Assembly: GCF_016427535.1 (NCBI RefSeq)
Contig: NZ_JAELXV010000005.1
Location: forward strand, 248,001-312,000
Length of the DNA stretch: 64,000 nucleotides
DNA from: Hymenobacter sp. BT559
Lineage (GTDB): Bacteria; Bacteroidota; Bacteroidia; Cytophagales; Hymenobacteraceae
Reading direction: 5' to 3'
The notes beneath the pieces were generated by a model. That model worked only from the letters and a program-made list of their open reading frames with translations. It searched no databases and was not told the DNA's origin. Positions 55,506 through 64,000 of the stretch are shown in pieces (the stretch's first letter is position 1; every line of letters starts with the position of its first letter). Position numbers and translations under genes: made by a program.

Positions 55506-58500
55506 TTAGAAGCCCAAAGTGATGCCGCCCGTGATAGTGCGCGCTTGCGGGAAGGTGAAGAAGTCGGTACCCAGCGCGGTGTTGTTGCCGCTAAACGAGC
55601 TCACCTCCGGGTCGAGGCCCGAGTACTTCGTGAAGGTCACCAGGTTTTGTGCTTGTGCATAAACGCGCAGTGAGCGGATGTGCGCCCGCGTGATAAAACC
55701 AGACGTAAATGTGTAGCCCAGCGTCACCGTCTTGAAACGGCCATACGAACCATCTTCCAAGAACCGGTCGGAGTTACGCGCATTCGTATTGGGGTCGCCG
55801 TACACTGCACGCGGGATGTTAGTGTTGGTGTTAGTGGGTGTCCAACGATTTAGCACCGCAGCATCCTGACCGTAGTCCGTGCTCATACCTTGGGTATTGC
55901 TAGCTGCCGAATTGTAGATTTTGTTGCCCACGTTGTACTGGAATAGTACGCTCAAGTCAAAATTCATATAGCGCAGCGTATTGGTGATGCCCCCGAAGAA
56001 CTTGGGCTGGGCATTGCCAATAATCTCTTGGTCGTCAGCAGTGATGCGGCCGTCGTTATTCAAGTCACGAAACTTGATGTCGCCGGGGCGAGTCAGGGCA
56101 GCCTGGTATATACCAGTAGACGAAGTCCGGTTCAGCGCATTAATTTCTTCCTGTGTTTGGAAGATGCCATCGACGCGATAGCCGTAGAAAGCACCTAGGG
56201 GCTGGTCTACGATGAGGCGGCTGGCAAAGCCCGATGGAGTACCAGTAACGCTGGGGTCAGATAGCTTGGTAACCTTATTGCGGTTAAAGCTGATATTGAA
56301 GTTGGTCTCCCAGTTAAAGCCTGTGCCTTCGTTGCGCAGGTTTATGGTAGTTAGCGCTACTTCCAGACCTTTATTCTCCAAATTACCTACGTTGGCGCTG
56401 TAGCCAGTGAAGCCCGTGTCGGAGGTCAGGCGTTGTGTTAGCAGCAGGTCGTCGGTTTTACGCTTGTACAAATCAACCGACACGTAGAGTCGGTTTTCAA
56501 GGAAACCTAAGTCAAAGCCAACGTTAGTTTGGCGCGTACGCTCCCATTTTAGGTTGGGGTTAGCTAGCTGGGTCAGAGACAAGCCGCCTTGGGTCAAATA
56601 GTTAGCGCCAGGGCTAATCAGGCCTCGCGAGCCAAAGTTGCCCGTGGGCTGGTTACCCGTTTCGCCATAGCTGCCACGCAGCTTCAATTCGCTCAGTACG
56701 GTTTGGTCTTTCAGGAACGACTCGTCAATCACGCGCCAGCCCAACGAGCCCGATGGGAAGTAGCCTACTTGGTTATCGGCGCCAAAGCGTGATGACTGGT
56801 CACGCCGCACCGAGGCGCTAGCCAAGTAGCGACCCTTATAGGCATAGTCAACTTTTGCTAGCAGGCCAAACAGCGCGTTGCCGGTCGAGGTAGAAGTGGC
56901 GCTCACCTTGGTAGCACCAGCCGACAATTCCCGTATAGCATTGCTGGGAAAGCTGGTGGCTTGCGAATAAGAATCGCTGTAAGAATCACGCTGGTATTCA
57001 GCTACAAACAGCGCGTTCAGCGAGTGGTCATCACCAAAGGTCTTGGAGTAGTTCAGCGAGCTGATGTGGTTGTAGTTCAGGTCTTGTAGGGTGGCTAGAG
57101 TAGCTTCACCGCGCACCGCTGCACCAGGGTTGGTAAGCGTAGAATAGAACCGGTCGTCGCGGCCGTAGGTAAAGTCTAGGCCGAACGAAGCGCGATACCG
57201 GAGGTTTTTGATAAACTCAAACTCAATGAACTGCGAGCCAATCAAGCGGTTGTTAACGCTACGGATAAACGGCTCGTTAGCAGCCGCCACAGGGTTTTCC
57301 AGCGACCCAATTTTAAAATAAGTGCCGTTGGTATTGTAAATGGGCAGGTCTGCCGAGTACAGGCGAGCGGTAGTCAGCACCCCGTAGATGCTGTTATCGT
57401 TATTGATACGGTTGTTGGTGCTGCGGGTCAGGCCAACAGAGGTACCCATCCGTACCTTATCTGATAGCTTGCTATCAACGGACAAACGCATGCTGCCACG
57501 GCTGAAGCCCGAGCCCACGATAGTACCTTGCTGATCGAAGTAGTTCAACGCCAACCGGTACCGGGTAGCATCATTGCCGCCCGAGAATGTTAGGCCGTAG
57601 TTGCTGATGGGTGCCGTGCGCAGTACTTCATTGCTCCAGTTAGTGCTGGTAGCCGTACTAGGGTTCTGAAACTGGCTGAGCGGGCGGTACGTGGCGGGCG
57701 AGGCATCAACGTAAGATACCAGCCCCCCGGTGCCACTGGTGTTTCTTACCCCGTATAGATAAGCGGCAAGTTCAGCGTTAGTGCGGAAAGCAAAGGGATT
57801 GCCAGCTGGCCCCTGGTTAGTAACATAGTTACCGGCCGCGTTAGCCGGAAAGCGGTTGGCTGCGGCTTCCAAAAACAGCTGCGTCTGTTGTTCGCCGTTG
57901 AGCACTTCCGGGCGCTTCCAAACTGATTGAGCACCAGTATAGTAGTCTACATCAACGCGAGCCTTGCCCGATTTACCACGCTTGGTGGTAATAAGCACTA
58001 CCCCGTTCGACGCCCGCGAACCGTAGATAGCCGCCGCCGCCGCATCTTTCAATACCTCAATCGACTCAATGTCGTTCGGGTTCAAGTCATTCAAGCCATT
58101 GGTAAGCTGGTTACCAGAACCTAGCTGTGTGGTATTGCCCGTAACTACGGGCAGGCCGTCTACTACATACAATGGTTCGTTGCTACCATTGATAGAGGCG
58201 GCGCCACGTACACGCACCGAAATACCCGAACCAGGAGTACCCGAGTTTTGGGTTACCTGCACCCCGGCAGCCCGGCCTTGCAAGGCCTGGTCTACCCCAA
58301 TCACAGGCTGGTCTTTATACTGAGCCGAGCTGACACTCGCGATAGCACCCGTTACCTCGCGGCGCTCTAGCTGCTGGCCGTAGCCTGTTACTATTACCTC
58401 GCTTAGCTCCTTATTATCAGCAGTTAATACTAAGTCAATATTAGTGCGGCTGCCGATAGCTACTTCTTGCGTAGCCATACCCAGCGAACTGATAACTAGC

Positions 58501-58712
58501 GTACCGCCAGTTTCGGGCACGTTCAGGGTAAAACGGCCATCAACACTAGTTGATACGCCAGTTGTTGTACCCTTCAATAGCACAGTCGCGCCTGGTAGGC
58601 CTTCCCCTGTTTTTTGGTCAGTTACCCGCCCTGTCACCGTCCGTGACTGGGCAAATGCCGTGTGGCATGAGGCAACTATGAGCACAGTGCTCATTAGTAA
58701 GTTTTTGTTCAT
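55506..58712 (-). CDS. SusC/RagA-type TonB-linked outer-membrane transporter
   Basis: 1068 residues; signal ending TAFAQ. N-terminal carboxypeptidase-D regulatory domain (about 20-100: VTGRVTDQKTGEGLPGATVLLKGT), plug with LYVVDGLPV and VLKDAAAAAIYGSRASNGVVLITTK, then the beta barrel. Pairs with the SusD at 54123. Divergent from the other SusC at 59632; their N-terminal domains are clearly similar. TATCTTGC about 68 bp upstream of the ATG may be its promoter. Confidence 0.96.
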   Translation of the reverse strand: MNKNLLMSTVLIVASCHTAFAQSRTVTGRVTDQKTGEGLPGATVLLKGTTTGVSTSVDGRFTLNVPETGGTLVISSLGMATQEVAIGSRTNIDLVLTADNKELSEVIVTGYGQQLERREVTGAIASVSSAQYKDQPVIGVDQALQGRAAGVQVTQNSGTPGSGISVRVRGAASINGSNEPLYVVDGLPVVTGNTTQLGSGNQLTNGLNDLNPNDIESIEVLKDAAAAAIYGSRASNGVVLITTKRGKSGKARVDVDYYTGAQSVWKRPEVLNGEQQTQLFLEAAANRFPANAAGNYVTNQGPAGNPFAFRTNAELAAYLYGVRNTSGTGGLVSYVDASPATYRPLSQFQNPSTATSTNWSNEVLRTAPISNYGLTFSGGNDATRYRLALNYFDQQGTIVGSGFSRGSMRLSVDSKLSDKVRMGTSVGLTRSTNNRINNDNSIYGVLTTARLYSADLPIYNTNGTYFKIGSLENPVAAANEPFIRSVNNRLIGSQFIEFEFIKNLRYRASFGLDFTYGRDDRFYSTLTNPGAAVRGEATLATLQDLNYNHISSLNYSKTFGDDHSLNALFVAEYQRDSYSDSYSQATSFPSNAIRELSAGATKVSATSTSTGNALFGLLAKVDYAYKGRYLASASVRRDQSSRFGADNQVGYFPSGSLGWRVIDESFLKDQTVLSELKLRGSYGETGNQPTGNFGSRGLISPGANYLTQGGLSLTQLANPNLKWERTRQTNVGFDLGFLENRLYVSVDLYKRKTDDLLLTQRLTSDTGFTGYSANVGNLENKGLEVALTTINLRNEGTGFNWETNFNISFNRNKVTKLSDPSVTGTPSGFASRLIVDQPLGAFYGYRVDGIFQTQEEINALNRTSSTGIYQAALTRPGDIKFRDLNNDGRITADDQEIIGNAQPKFFGGITNTLRYMNFDLSVLFQYNVGNKIYNSAASNTQGMSTDYGQDAAVLNRWTPTNTNTNIPRAVYGDPNTNARNSDRFLEDGSYGRFKTVTLGYTFTSGFITRAHIRSLRVYAQAQNLVTFTKYSGLDPEVSSFSGNNTALGTDFFTFPQARTITGGITLGF

Positions 58713-58779
58713 TGAAAAATGTAAGAAGGTAAAAGAGAAGATTTAGCTATTCCTTAATAACAAGTTAAAAGTTGGGCAT

Positions 58780-58787
58780 GCAAGATA
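58780..58787 (-). promoter_or_regulatory. Candidate promoter of the 58712 susC gene
   Basis: On the minus strand TTTG - 16 bp - TATCTTGC, 68 bp before the ATG. The same TATCTTGC element, with TTTA 16 bp upstream, precedes the divergent susC. Confidence 0.4.
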
Positions 58788-59003
58788 ACTTAAATACCGT
58801 TGCCAAACAACATCTTTTTTTCATATCAGGAAGACAATTAATTATAATATTAACTGCAATAAATATACATTTTTGCTATACCCTATTAATTCAGTTAAGA
58901 ATCACTAAGTTAAACATTAAAGCTTAATGACACCCTATCTATCAACTCACTCCACATTCGCACCATTTCTAATAAGCTGCTTAGTACAGCACTACAGCTA
59001 TCA

Positions 59004-59041
59004 TGTATCAATATATTAATTATTATTAATATATTGATACA
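59004..59041. promoter_or_regulatory. Perfect AT palindrome between divergent susC genes
   Basis: TGTATCAATATATTAAT - TATT - mirror arm: 17-bp perfect arms. TACATTTG, a perfect TAnnTTTG, overlaps its right edge (59038-59045). Could be an operator or a transcription terminator. Confidence 0.5.
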
Positions 59042-59563
59042 TTTGTTTTAATTAATAAATCACTGTTATATTATACTCAGTTCCTCTTCTAATCTATATC
59101 ACCATGATAGTGCCACTATTATTCTAGCGCTCGCAAGGCTTATTCTACATTTTTATATAGGCCCTAGGGTGGCACAAGAATGTATGGATACTCTTATGCA
59201 GCTCACATAGCCCTCTCCCTGTGCCACAAGCTTAGCATTTTTTATGCCTGCCAACGACACTACGAATTGATACTATTCTGATATCCAAGGCTTCAACAGG
59301 ACTATCTAAGCCCATCTTTTTTTCTGTAACAATTGCCTGTTAATGTTTTACTAAAGCCTTCTTACCTGAGTGTACTACCCTACTGCTGGTAATATTCAAA
59401 TAATGCAGCGCCCTCTACCTATGCTATAGCTTGCTACGCTATATCTGGTTTTATACTAGCAGATTAAGTTACTAATCGCATCAATTGCCTGCGGCTTTCG
59501 CATCACATAGCGCATACACCATACAAAGGCGAAGACGACCTCTTTTAATTAACTTTTTGTGAA

Positions 59564-59571
59564 TATCTTGC
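59564..59571 (+). promoter_or_regulatory. Candidate promoter of the 59632 susC gene
   Basis: TTTA - 16 bp - TATCTTGC, 61 bp before the ATG, matching the element of the divergent gene in sequence and distance. Confidence 0.4.
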
Positions 59572-59631
59572 CAGCTCAATCCGGTTGATTGGGAAGTTGC
59601 TTTTACTCCCCCCATTCTTTTTTCTTTTCAC

Positions 59632-62600
59632 ATGAGACAATTTACCCCTTTAGTTATCTTACTCTCAGCGGGCCTCTCCCAAGTGGCTATGGCCCAGAGC
59701 CGGAGCATCTCCGGTCGGGTCATCGACCAAAAGAGTGGCGAGGGGCTGCCTGGTGTAACGGTACTAGTGAAAGGCACAACGCTCGGCACTGGCACCGGTA
59801 ACGACGGCAGCTTTACACTCAACGTACCCGCTTCGGCTACCACGCTTACTTTCAGCTTCGTAGGCTATACCACCGTTGAGCAGCCTATTGGCAGTGGCTC
59901 AACTGTCAACGTTTCTTTAACAGCCGATACCAAGCAGCTAAATGAAGTAGTAGTTACGGCACAAAACGTAGAGCGGACCCGCAACTCGCTAGCTTATGCT
60001 GCCACTGTAGTAGAGGGCCAGCAAATAACAGCCGCCCGTAACCCTAATGCCATCAATGGCCTGTCGGGCAAAGTAGCTGGTGTGCAGATTCGTCAAAGCA
60101 ATACCCTAGGCGGCTCGACTAACATTCTGATTCGGGGTACGAAGTCTATCGGTGGCAATAACCAGCCGCTGTTTGTGGTAGACGGTGTTCCGATTAGTAA
60201 CGCGAACACAAACTCTAGTGGTCAGCAAACGGGCGGTGGCGGCTACGACTACGGTAACGCAGCAGCCGACATCAACCCCGATGATATTGCTACGATGACC
60301 ATCCTGAAGGGCGCGTCTGCTACAGCGCTCTATGGTGAGCGTGCGGGTAATGGCGTTATTCTAATCACTACTAAGAAAGGCCGTCAGGGCCTAGGGGTTA
60401 CTATCAATGCAGGTATCACCGCGGGCCGCATTGATAAGAGTACCTTCATCAAGTACCAAAAGGAGTACGGCGCAGGTTACGCTCCGTTCTTCTCGCAGGA
60501 GGATGTTGATGGCGACGGTACCCCAGACCTGTACAATGATTTGGCCGCCGACGCCTCTATCGGCCCGCGCTTCGACCCAAACCTGCAGGTATACCAGTGG
60601 AATGCGTTCCAGCCCGGTAGCGACCACTTCGGCCAGAAGACTCCTTGGGTAGCTGCGGCAAATGACCCCAGCACCTTCTTCAAAACTGGCCTGACGCTGA
60701 ATAATAGCATCACCATTGATGGGGCCAATGAAAAAGGCACTTTCAAGCTGGGCTATAACAGTGTTATTGACAAAGGCATACTACCCAATAGCCAGGTTAA
60801 TAAAAACGTAATCAACTTTGCGGGCTCGTTGAACCTGACGCCGCGCTTAGTTGCTAGCGCCAGCGTCAACTTCTCGGTAGTAAACGGCAAAGGCCGCTAC
60901 GGCACTGGCTACAGCGGCAGCTTTAGCGAAAACCAAATGACCAACTTCCGTCAATGGTGGCAGACCAACGTTGACATGAAGGAGTTGGAGAAAGCTTACG
61001 AATATCAGGGCCTGAATGCCAGCTGGAACCTCACGGGCCCAGGCTCGTCGACGGCGCAGTACTGGAACAACCCGTATTGGTCGCGCCACAAGAGCTACGA
61101 AACTGATGCCCGCTACCGGACTTTCGGCAACGTAGCCCTGACCTATAAGGTCAACGACTGGTTCAACGTGCTAGGCCGCGTGACTCTGGATACGAACGAT
61201 GACCTGCAGGAAGAGCGCCTGGCCTACGGAGCAGTGGGTGTCTCCGGCTACAACCGCTTCAACCGTACCTACCGCGAGGCCAACTTTGACCTGATTGGCA
61301 ACTTCAAAGCGCGCATTGCAGAAAATTTTAGCTTCACCGGCTTGCTCGGTGCCAACCTGCGTCGCCAGTCAACCAAGTCTATCTACGCTGCAACCAACGG
61401 CGGCCTGGTTATTCCTGACTTCTACGCGCTGTCGAACAGTGTTTCGCCCATTAATGCACCTACTGAAGGCGACGTGCGCCAAGCAGTTGACGGGGTATTT
61501 GCCAACGCTAACTTTGGCTACCGCGATATGGTGTATTTGGAGCTGACGGCCAGAAGAGACCAATCATCTACCCTACCCAAGGCTAACAATGCTTACTTCT
61601 ACCCTTCGGTAGCCTTAAACTTTGTTTTCTCGGAGTTGACAAAGGAAACCGCTCCTTGGCTGTCGTACGGTAAAATCCGGGGCAACTATGCCGAGGTGGG
61701 TAGCAGCGCAAACCCCTACAACATCACGGACATCTACGACAAGCCTGTTGCTTTTGGCTCAGTTCCCTTGTTCTCGGTACCTAGCACTAAGAACAACCCT
61801 GACTTGAAGCCTGAGCGTATCAAGAGCGCTGAGATTGGTTTAGAGACAGCGTTTTTGAATAGCCGCCTTGGCTTCGAAGCTAACTTCTACCAATCGAACA
61901 CCATCAACCAGATTCTAGCCATCACTACCTCGGCTACTACTGGCTATACTGGCCGCTTCGTTAACGCTGGTACGGTGCGCAACCGCGGCGTTGAACTTTC
62001 GGGCTACGCATCACCGTTCCGCAGTGACAACTTCACCTGGACGATTAATGCTAACTGGACGAAAAACCAGAACCGCGTAGTAGAGCTCATCGGCGGTGTT
62101 GACAACATCGTACTCGCCACTTACCAAGGTGGTATCTCGACTAACGCCACAGTAGGCCGGCCTATTAACAGCATCCGCGGCCAGAACTTCCAGTACCGCG
62201 ATGGCCAGCGCATTGTTGGCACCGATGGCTACTACCTCAAGACGCCTGACTCGAACCAAGAGATTGCTAACCCTAACCCCAACTGGACGGCTGGTATCTC
62301 GAACACGCTTACTTACAAAGGCGTTTCGCTGTACTTCTTAGTTGACGTCCGCCAAGGCGGCTCTATCTACTCGCTCGACCGTGCTTATGGCCTAGGTACC
62401 GGCCTGCAGCCAGAAACTGCTGGTCTCAACGACCTAGGCAACCCTTCGCGCAACACTATCGCCAACGGCGGTGGGGTTATCTTCCCCGGTGTGCAGGCAG
62501 ACGGAACTCGGAACACTGTGCGTGCTGAGAACAGCGGCCTCGCACTCCAGCCAGATGGTACGTATGAGAACACCAATGCCAGTGCTTACGGTATCGATTT

Positions 62601-62877
62601 CAACCCGAATGCTGCATTCGTATACGACGCCAGCTACGTGAAGCTGCGCGAAGTATCGCTGACCTACTCGCTGCCTAAAACTGTGGTAGCTAAAATGGGT
62701 GGGGTACGCGGCATCGACTTCTCCATCGTAGGTCGTAACCTGTGGCTCATCCACAAAAACCTGCCCGACGCTGACCCTGAAGATGCCGCTAGCTCGGGCA
62801 ACTTTGGCCAAGGCTATTCTACTGGTGCCTATCCTGCCGTCCGCACGCTCGGTGCTAACATCCGCCTCAGCTTCTAA
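59632..62877 (+). CDS. SusC/RagA-type TonB-linked outer-membrane transporter
   Basis: 1081 residues; signal ending AMAQ. N-terminal carboxypeptidase-D regulatory domain (ISGRVIDQKSGEGLPGVTVLVKGT), plug with LFVVDGVPISNANT and 'TILKGASATALYGERAGNGVILITTKKG', then the barrel, ending in NIRLSF. Six bp before its SusD partner. Different SusD type from the other operon, so probably a different nutrient. Confidence 0.96.
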   Translation: MRQFTPLVILLSAGLSQVAMAQSRSISGRVIDQKSGEGLPGVTVLVKGTTLGTGTGNDGSFTLNVPASATTLTFSFVGYTTVEQPIGSGSTVNVSLTADTKQLNEVVVTAQNVERTRNSLAYAATVVEGQQITAARNPNAINGLSGKVAGVQIRQSNTLGGSTNILIRGTKSIGGNNQPLFVVDGVPISNANTNSSGQQTGGGGYDYGNAAADINPDDIATMTILKGASATALYGERAGNGVILITTKKGRQGLGVTINAGITAGRIDKSTFIKYQKEYGAGYAPFFSQEDVDGDGTPDLYNDLAADASIGPRFDPNLQVYQWNAFQPGSDHFGQKTPWVAAANDPSTFFKTGLTLNNSITIDGANEKGTFKLGYNSVIDKGILPNSQVNKNVINFAGSLNLTPRLVASASVNFSVVNGKGRYGTGYSGSFSENQMTNFRQWWQTNVDMKELEKAYEYQGLNASWNLTGPGSSTAQYWNNPYWSRHKSYETDARYRTFGNVALTYKVNDWFNVLGRVTLDTNDDLQEERLAYGAVGVSGYNRFNRTYREANFDLIGNFKARIAENFSFTGLLGANLRRQSTKSIYAATNGGLVIPDFYALSNSVSPINAPTEGDVRQAVDGVFANANFGYRDMVYLELTARRDQSSTLPKANNAYFYPSVALNFVFSELTKETAPWLSYGKIRGNYAEVGSSANPYNITDIYDKPVAFGSVPLFSVPSTKNNPDLKPERIKSAEIGLETAFLNSRLGFEANFYQSNTINQILAITTSATTGYTGRFVNAGTVRNRGVELSGYASPFRSDNFTWTINANWTKNQNRVVELIGGVDNIVLATYQGGISTNATVGRPINSIRGQNFQYRDGQRIVGTDGYYLKTPDSNQEIANPNPNWTAGISNTLTYKGVSLYFLVDVRQGGSIYSLDRAYGLGTGLQPETAGLNDLGNPSRNTIANGGGVIFPGVQADGTRNTVRAENSGLALQPDGTYENTNASAYGIDFNPNAAFVYDASYVKLREVSLTYSLPKTVVAKMGGVRGIDFSIVGRNLWLIHKNLPDADPEDAASSGNFGQGYSTGAYPAVRTLGANIRLSF

Positions 62878-62883
62878 TCTATT

Positions 62884-64000
62884 ATGAAAAAATTACTTGT
62901 TCTTGGTGCATCTGCTCTAGCGTTCACGACTTCCTGCGTGAGTAATTTGAGCGATGACTATAACACCAACCCTAAAAGCTCTACCAGCGCTATTGCATCT
63001 GGCTTGATTTCTAATGCGGAGCGCACGCTTGTCCGGACGGTTAATAGCTCCAGCGTTAACCTAAACCCCCTGCGCTTCTACGTACAATACTGGGCTGCTA
63101 CTGATTACCCCAACGAGTCGCAGTACGACCTAATTACCCGTTCTATACCCAATGCAGTTTGGAACGCGCTGTATCGGGATTGCCTACGCGACTTGCGCGA
63201 AGCCAAGAATACTATTCCAAACGACATTACCATTCCGGATGCTAGTAAAGCCAATGCCCTAGCAGTTGAGGAAGTATTGGAAGTCTACACTTGGGCAACC
63301 TTGGTGGAAACCTTTGGTAATATTCCATACTCGCAAGCGCTTGACTTCAATAATAGCCAGCCCAAGTATGACAGCCAGGCAACCATCTACGCTGACCTAG
63401 CCACCCGGCTGGATGCGGCTATTGGTAAGTTCGACGCATCGCAGCCGTTGGGTTTCGGCGCAAACGAGCTGCTTTTCCCGGGTACCACCGCTGCCGCTAC
63501 TACGGGCCAATGGATTAAGTTTGCAAACGCGCTGAAGCTGCGCATGGCACTGGTTACCGCCGACGTCGACGCTGCCAAATCTAAGACGATGGCTGAGGCT
63601 ACGGTGGGTAAGCTTCCGACTTCTAACTCGGACGCTGTTGACCTTACCTTCAACGGGGCGCCTCCTAACACCAATCCGCTGTTCGAAGACCTAGTGAGAA
63701 GTGGCCGTACTGACTTCGTTGGTGCTAACATTTTCATCAACTCTCTGAAAGGCACTGCTGGCCCATCAACTGGCGTGACGGACCCGCGTTTGGATGACTA
63801 TTTCAATGCGGCTACGTCGACCAACGTACCAGCTGGCACTTACGCCGGGGGTGTGGTAGGCACTGGTAACAGCAAGACTAATTTCTCACAGCCGGGCTCT
63901 AAGCTCCGGGCAGCGACACTGCCGGGGGTGCTCATCTCATATGCAGAGGTAGAGCTATTGCAGGCCGAGGCCATTGAGCGGGGCTTCAATATGGGCGGCA
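62884..64000 (+). CDS. SusD/RagB-type nutrient-binding lipoprotein, 3' truncated by window
   Basis: Starts at the ATG at 62884 and runs off the window. Lipoprotein signal with TTSCVSN, then 'DDYNTNPKSSTSAIASGLISNAERTL' and 'WAATLVETFGNIPYSQAL' style motifs of the SusD-like-2 (PF12771) group. At least 372 residues visible. Forms the uptake pair with the SusC at 59632. Confidence 0.9.
   Translation, partial: MKKLLVLGASALAFTTSCVSNLSDDYNTNPKSSTSAIASGLISNAERTLVRTVNSSSVNLNPLRFYVQYWAATDYPNESQYDLITRSIPNAVWNALYRDCLRDLREAKNTIPNDITIPDASKANALAVEEVLEVYTWATLVETFGNIPYSQALDFNNSQPKYDSQATIYADLATRLDAAIGKFDASQPLGFGANELLFPGTTAAATTGQWIKFANALKLRMALVTADVDAAKSKTMAEATVGKLPTSNSDAVDLTFNGAPPNTNPLFEDLVRSGRTDFVGANIFINSLKGTAGPSTGVTDPRLDDYFNAATSTNVPAGTYAGGVVGTGNSKTNFSQPGSKLRAATLPGVLISYAEVELLQAEAIERGFNMGG

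Larger units (their letters stand above)
58713..59631. other. AT-rich intergenic region between divergent susC genes
   Basis: About 920 bp with no protein gene, strikingly more A+T-rich than the rest of the window. Contains candidate promoters near both ends and a 38-bp perfect palindrome at 59004-59041. One CCTAGG at about 59163. Likely regulatory, possibly for both nutrient uptake operons. Confidence 0.6.

Overview
The window is high-GC DNA from a Bacteroidota bacterium, most probably Hymenobacter or a close relative (Cytophagales). Supporting signs: type IX secretion (T9SS) C-terminal sorting domains, a PorQ homologue, two SusC/SusD outer-membrane uptake pairs, OmpA proteins with PD40 repeats, a PID-CTERM small protein, and start codons preceded by pyrimidine-rich leaders instead of Shine-Dalgarno sites. 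No rRNA, tRNA, CRISPR array, transposase or prophage gene was seen. Genus assignment is inference.

Layout. 1-2.0 kb: 3' end of an exported M4 metallopeptidase and a small STAS-like protein. 2.1-7.9 kb: the most distinctive locus, a run of six genes encoding an AdoMet-decarboxylase-like pyruvoyl enzyme, a zinc-ribbon/DUF4178 membrane protein, a tiny membrane protein, a DUF350 membrane protein, a membrane-embedded spermidine-synthase homologue and a Tat-exported FAD amine-oxidase-like lipoprotein. It looks like an envelope-associated polyamine (or polyamine-like) pathway. 7.9-17 kb: small lipoproteins, three Gly/Ser/Thr low-complexity secreted proteins, an HTTM membrane protein, a FAD/Rieske oxidoreductase, manganese catalase and a polytopic membrane protein. 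17-31 kb: a T9SS-sorted DUF4394 protein, a PID-CTERM protein, a ricin-like/PD40/OmpA protein, two amidohydrolase-family proteins, DUF2945, a STAS-like gene broken by an amber codon, and an APC transporter. 31-45 kb: two small secreted paralogues, a persulfide dioxygenase-rhodanese, ComB, GcvT, a CZB / CHASE3 histidine kinase / response regulator cluster, RNase HII, an EVE protein, PolX and a GT9 glycosyltransferase. 45-54 kb: DUF3850, DUF2695, OmpA, Lon, PorQ, HslU, SDR. 54-64 kb: two divergent SusC/SusD pairs on either side of a 0.9 kb AT-rich intergenic region; the last SusD runs off the window.

Genome-scale texture. Two points stand out. First, the palindrome CCTAGG occurs about 100 times (hand count), several-fold above random expectation, inside genes (usually as Leu-Gly, CTA-GGN) and at terminator bases; it thins out in the SusCD region. 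Second, there are dispersed palindromic elements of about 45-100 bp ending in GTCATGC.. or GTCATTGC.., plus several unusually long perfect hairpins between genes.
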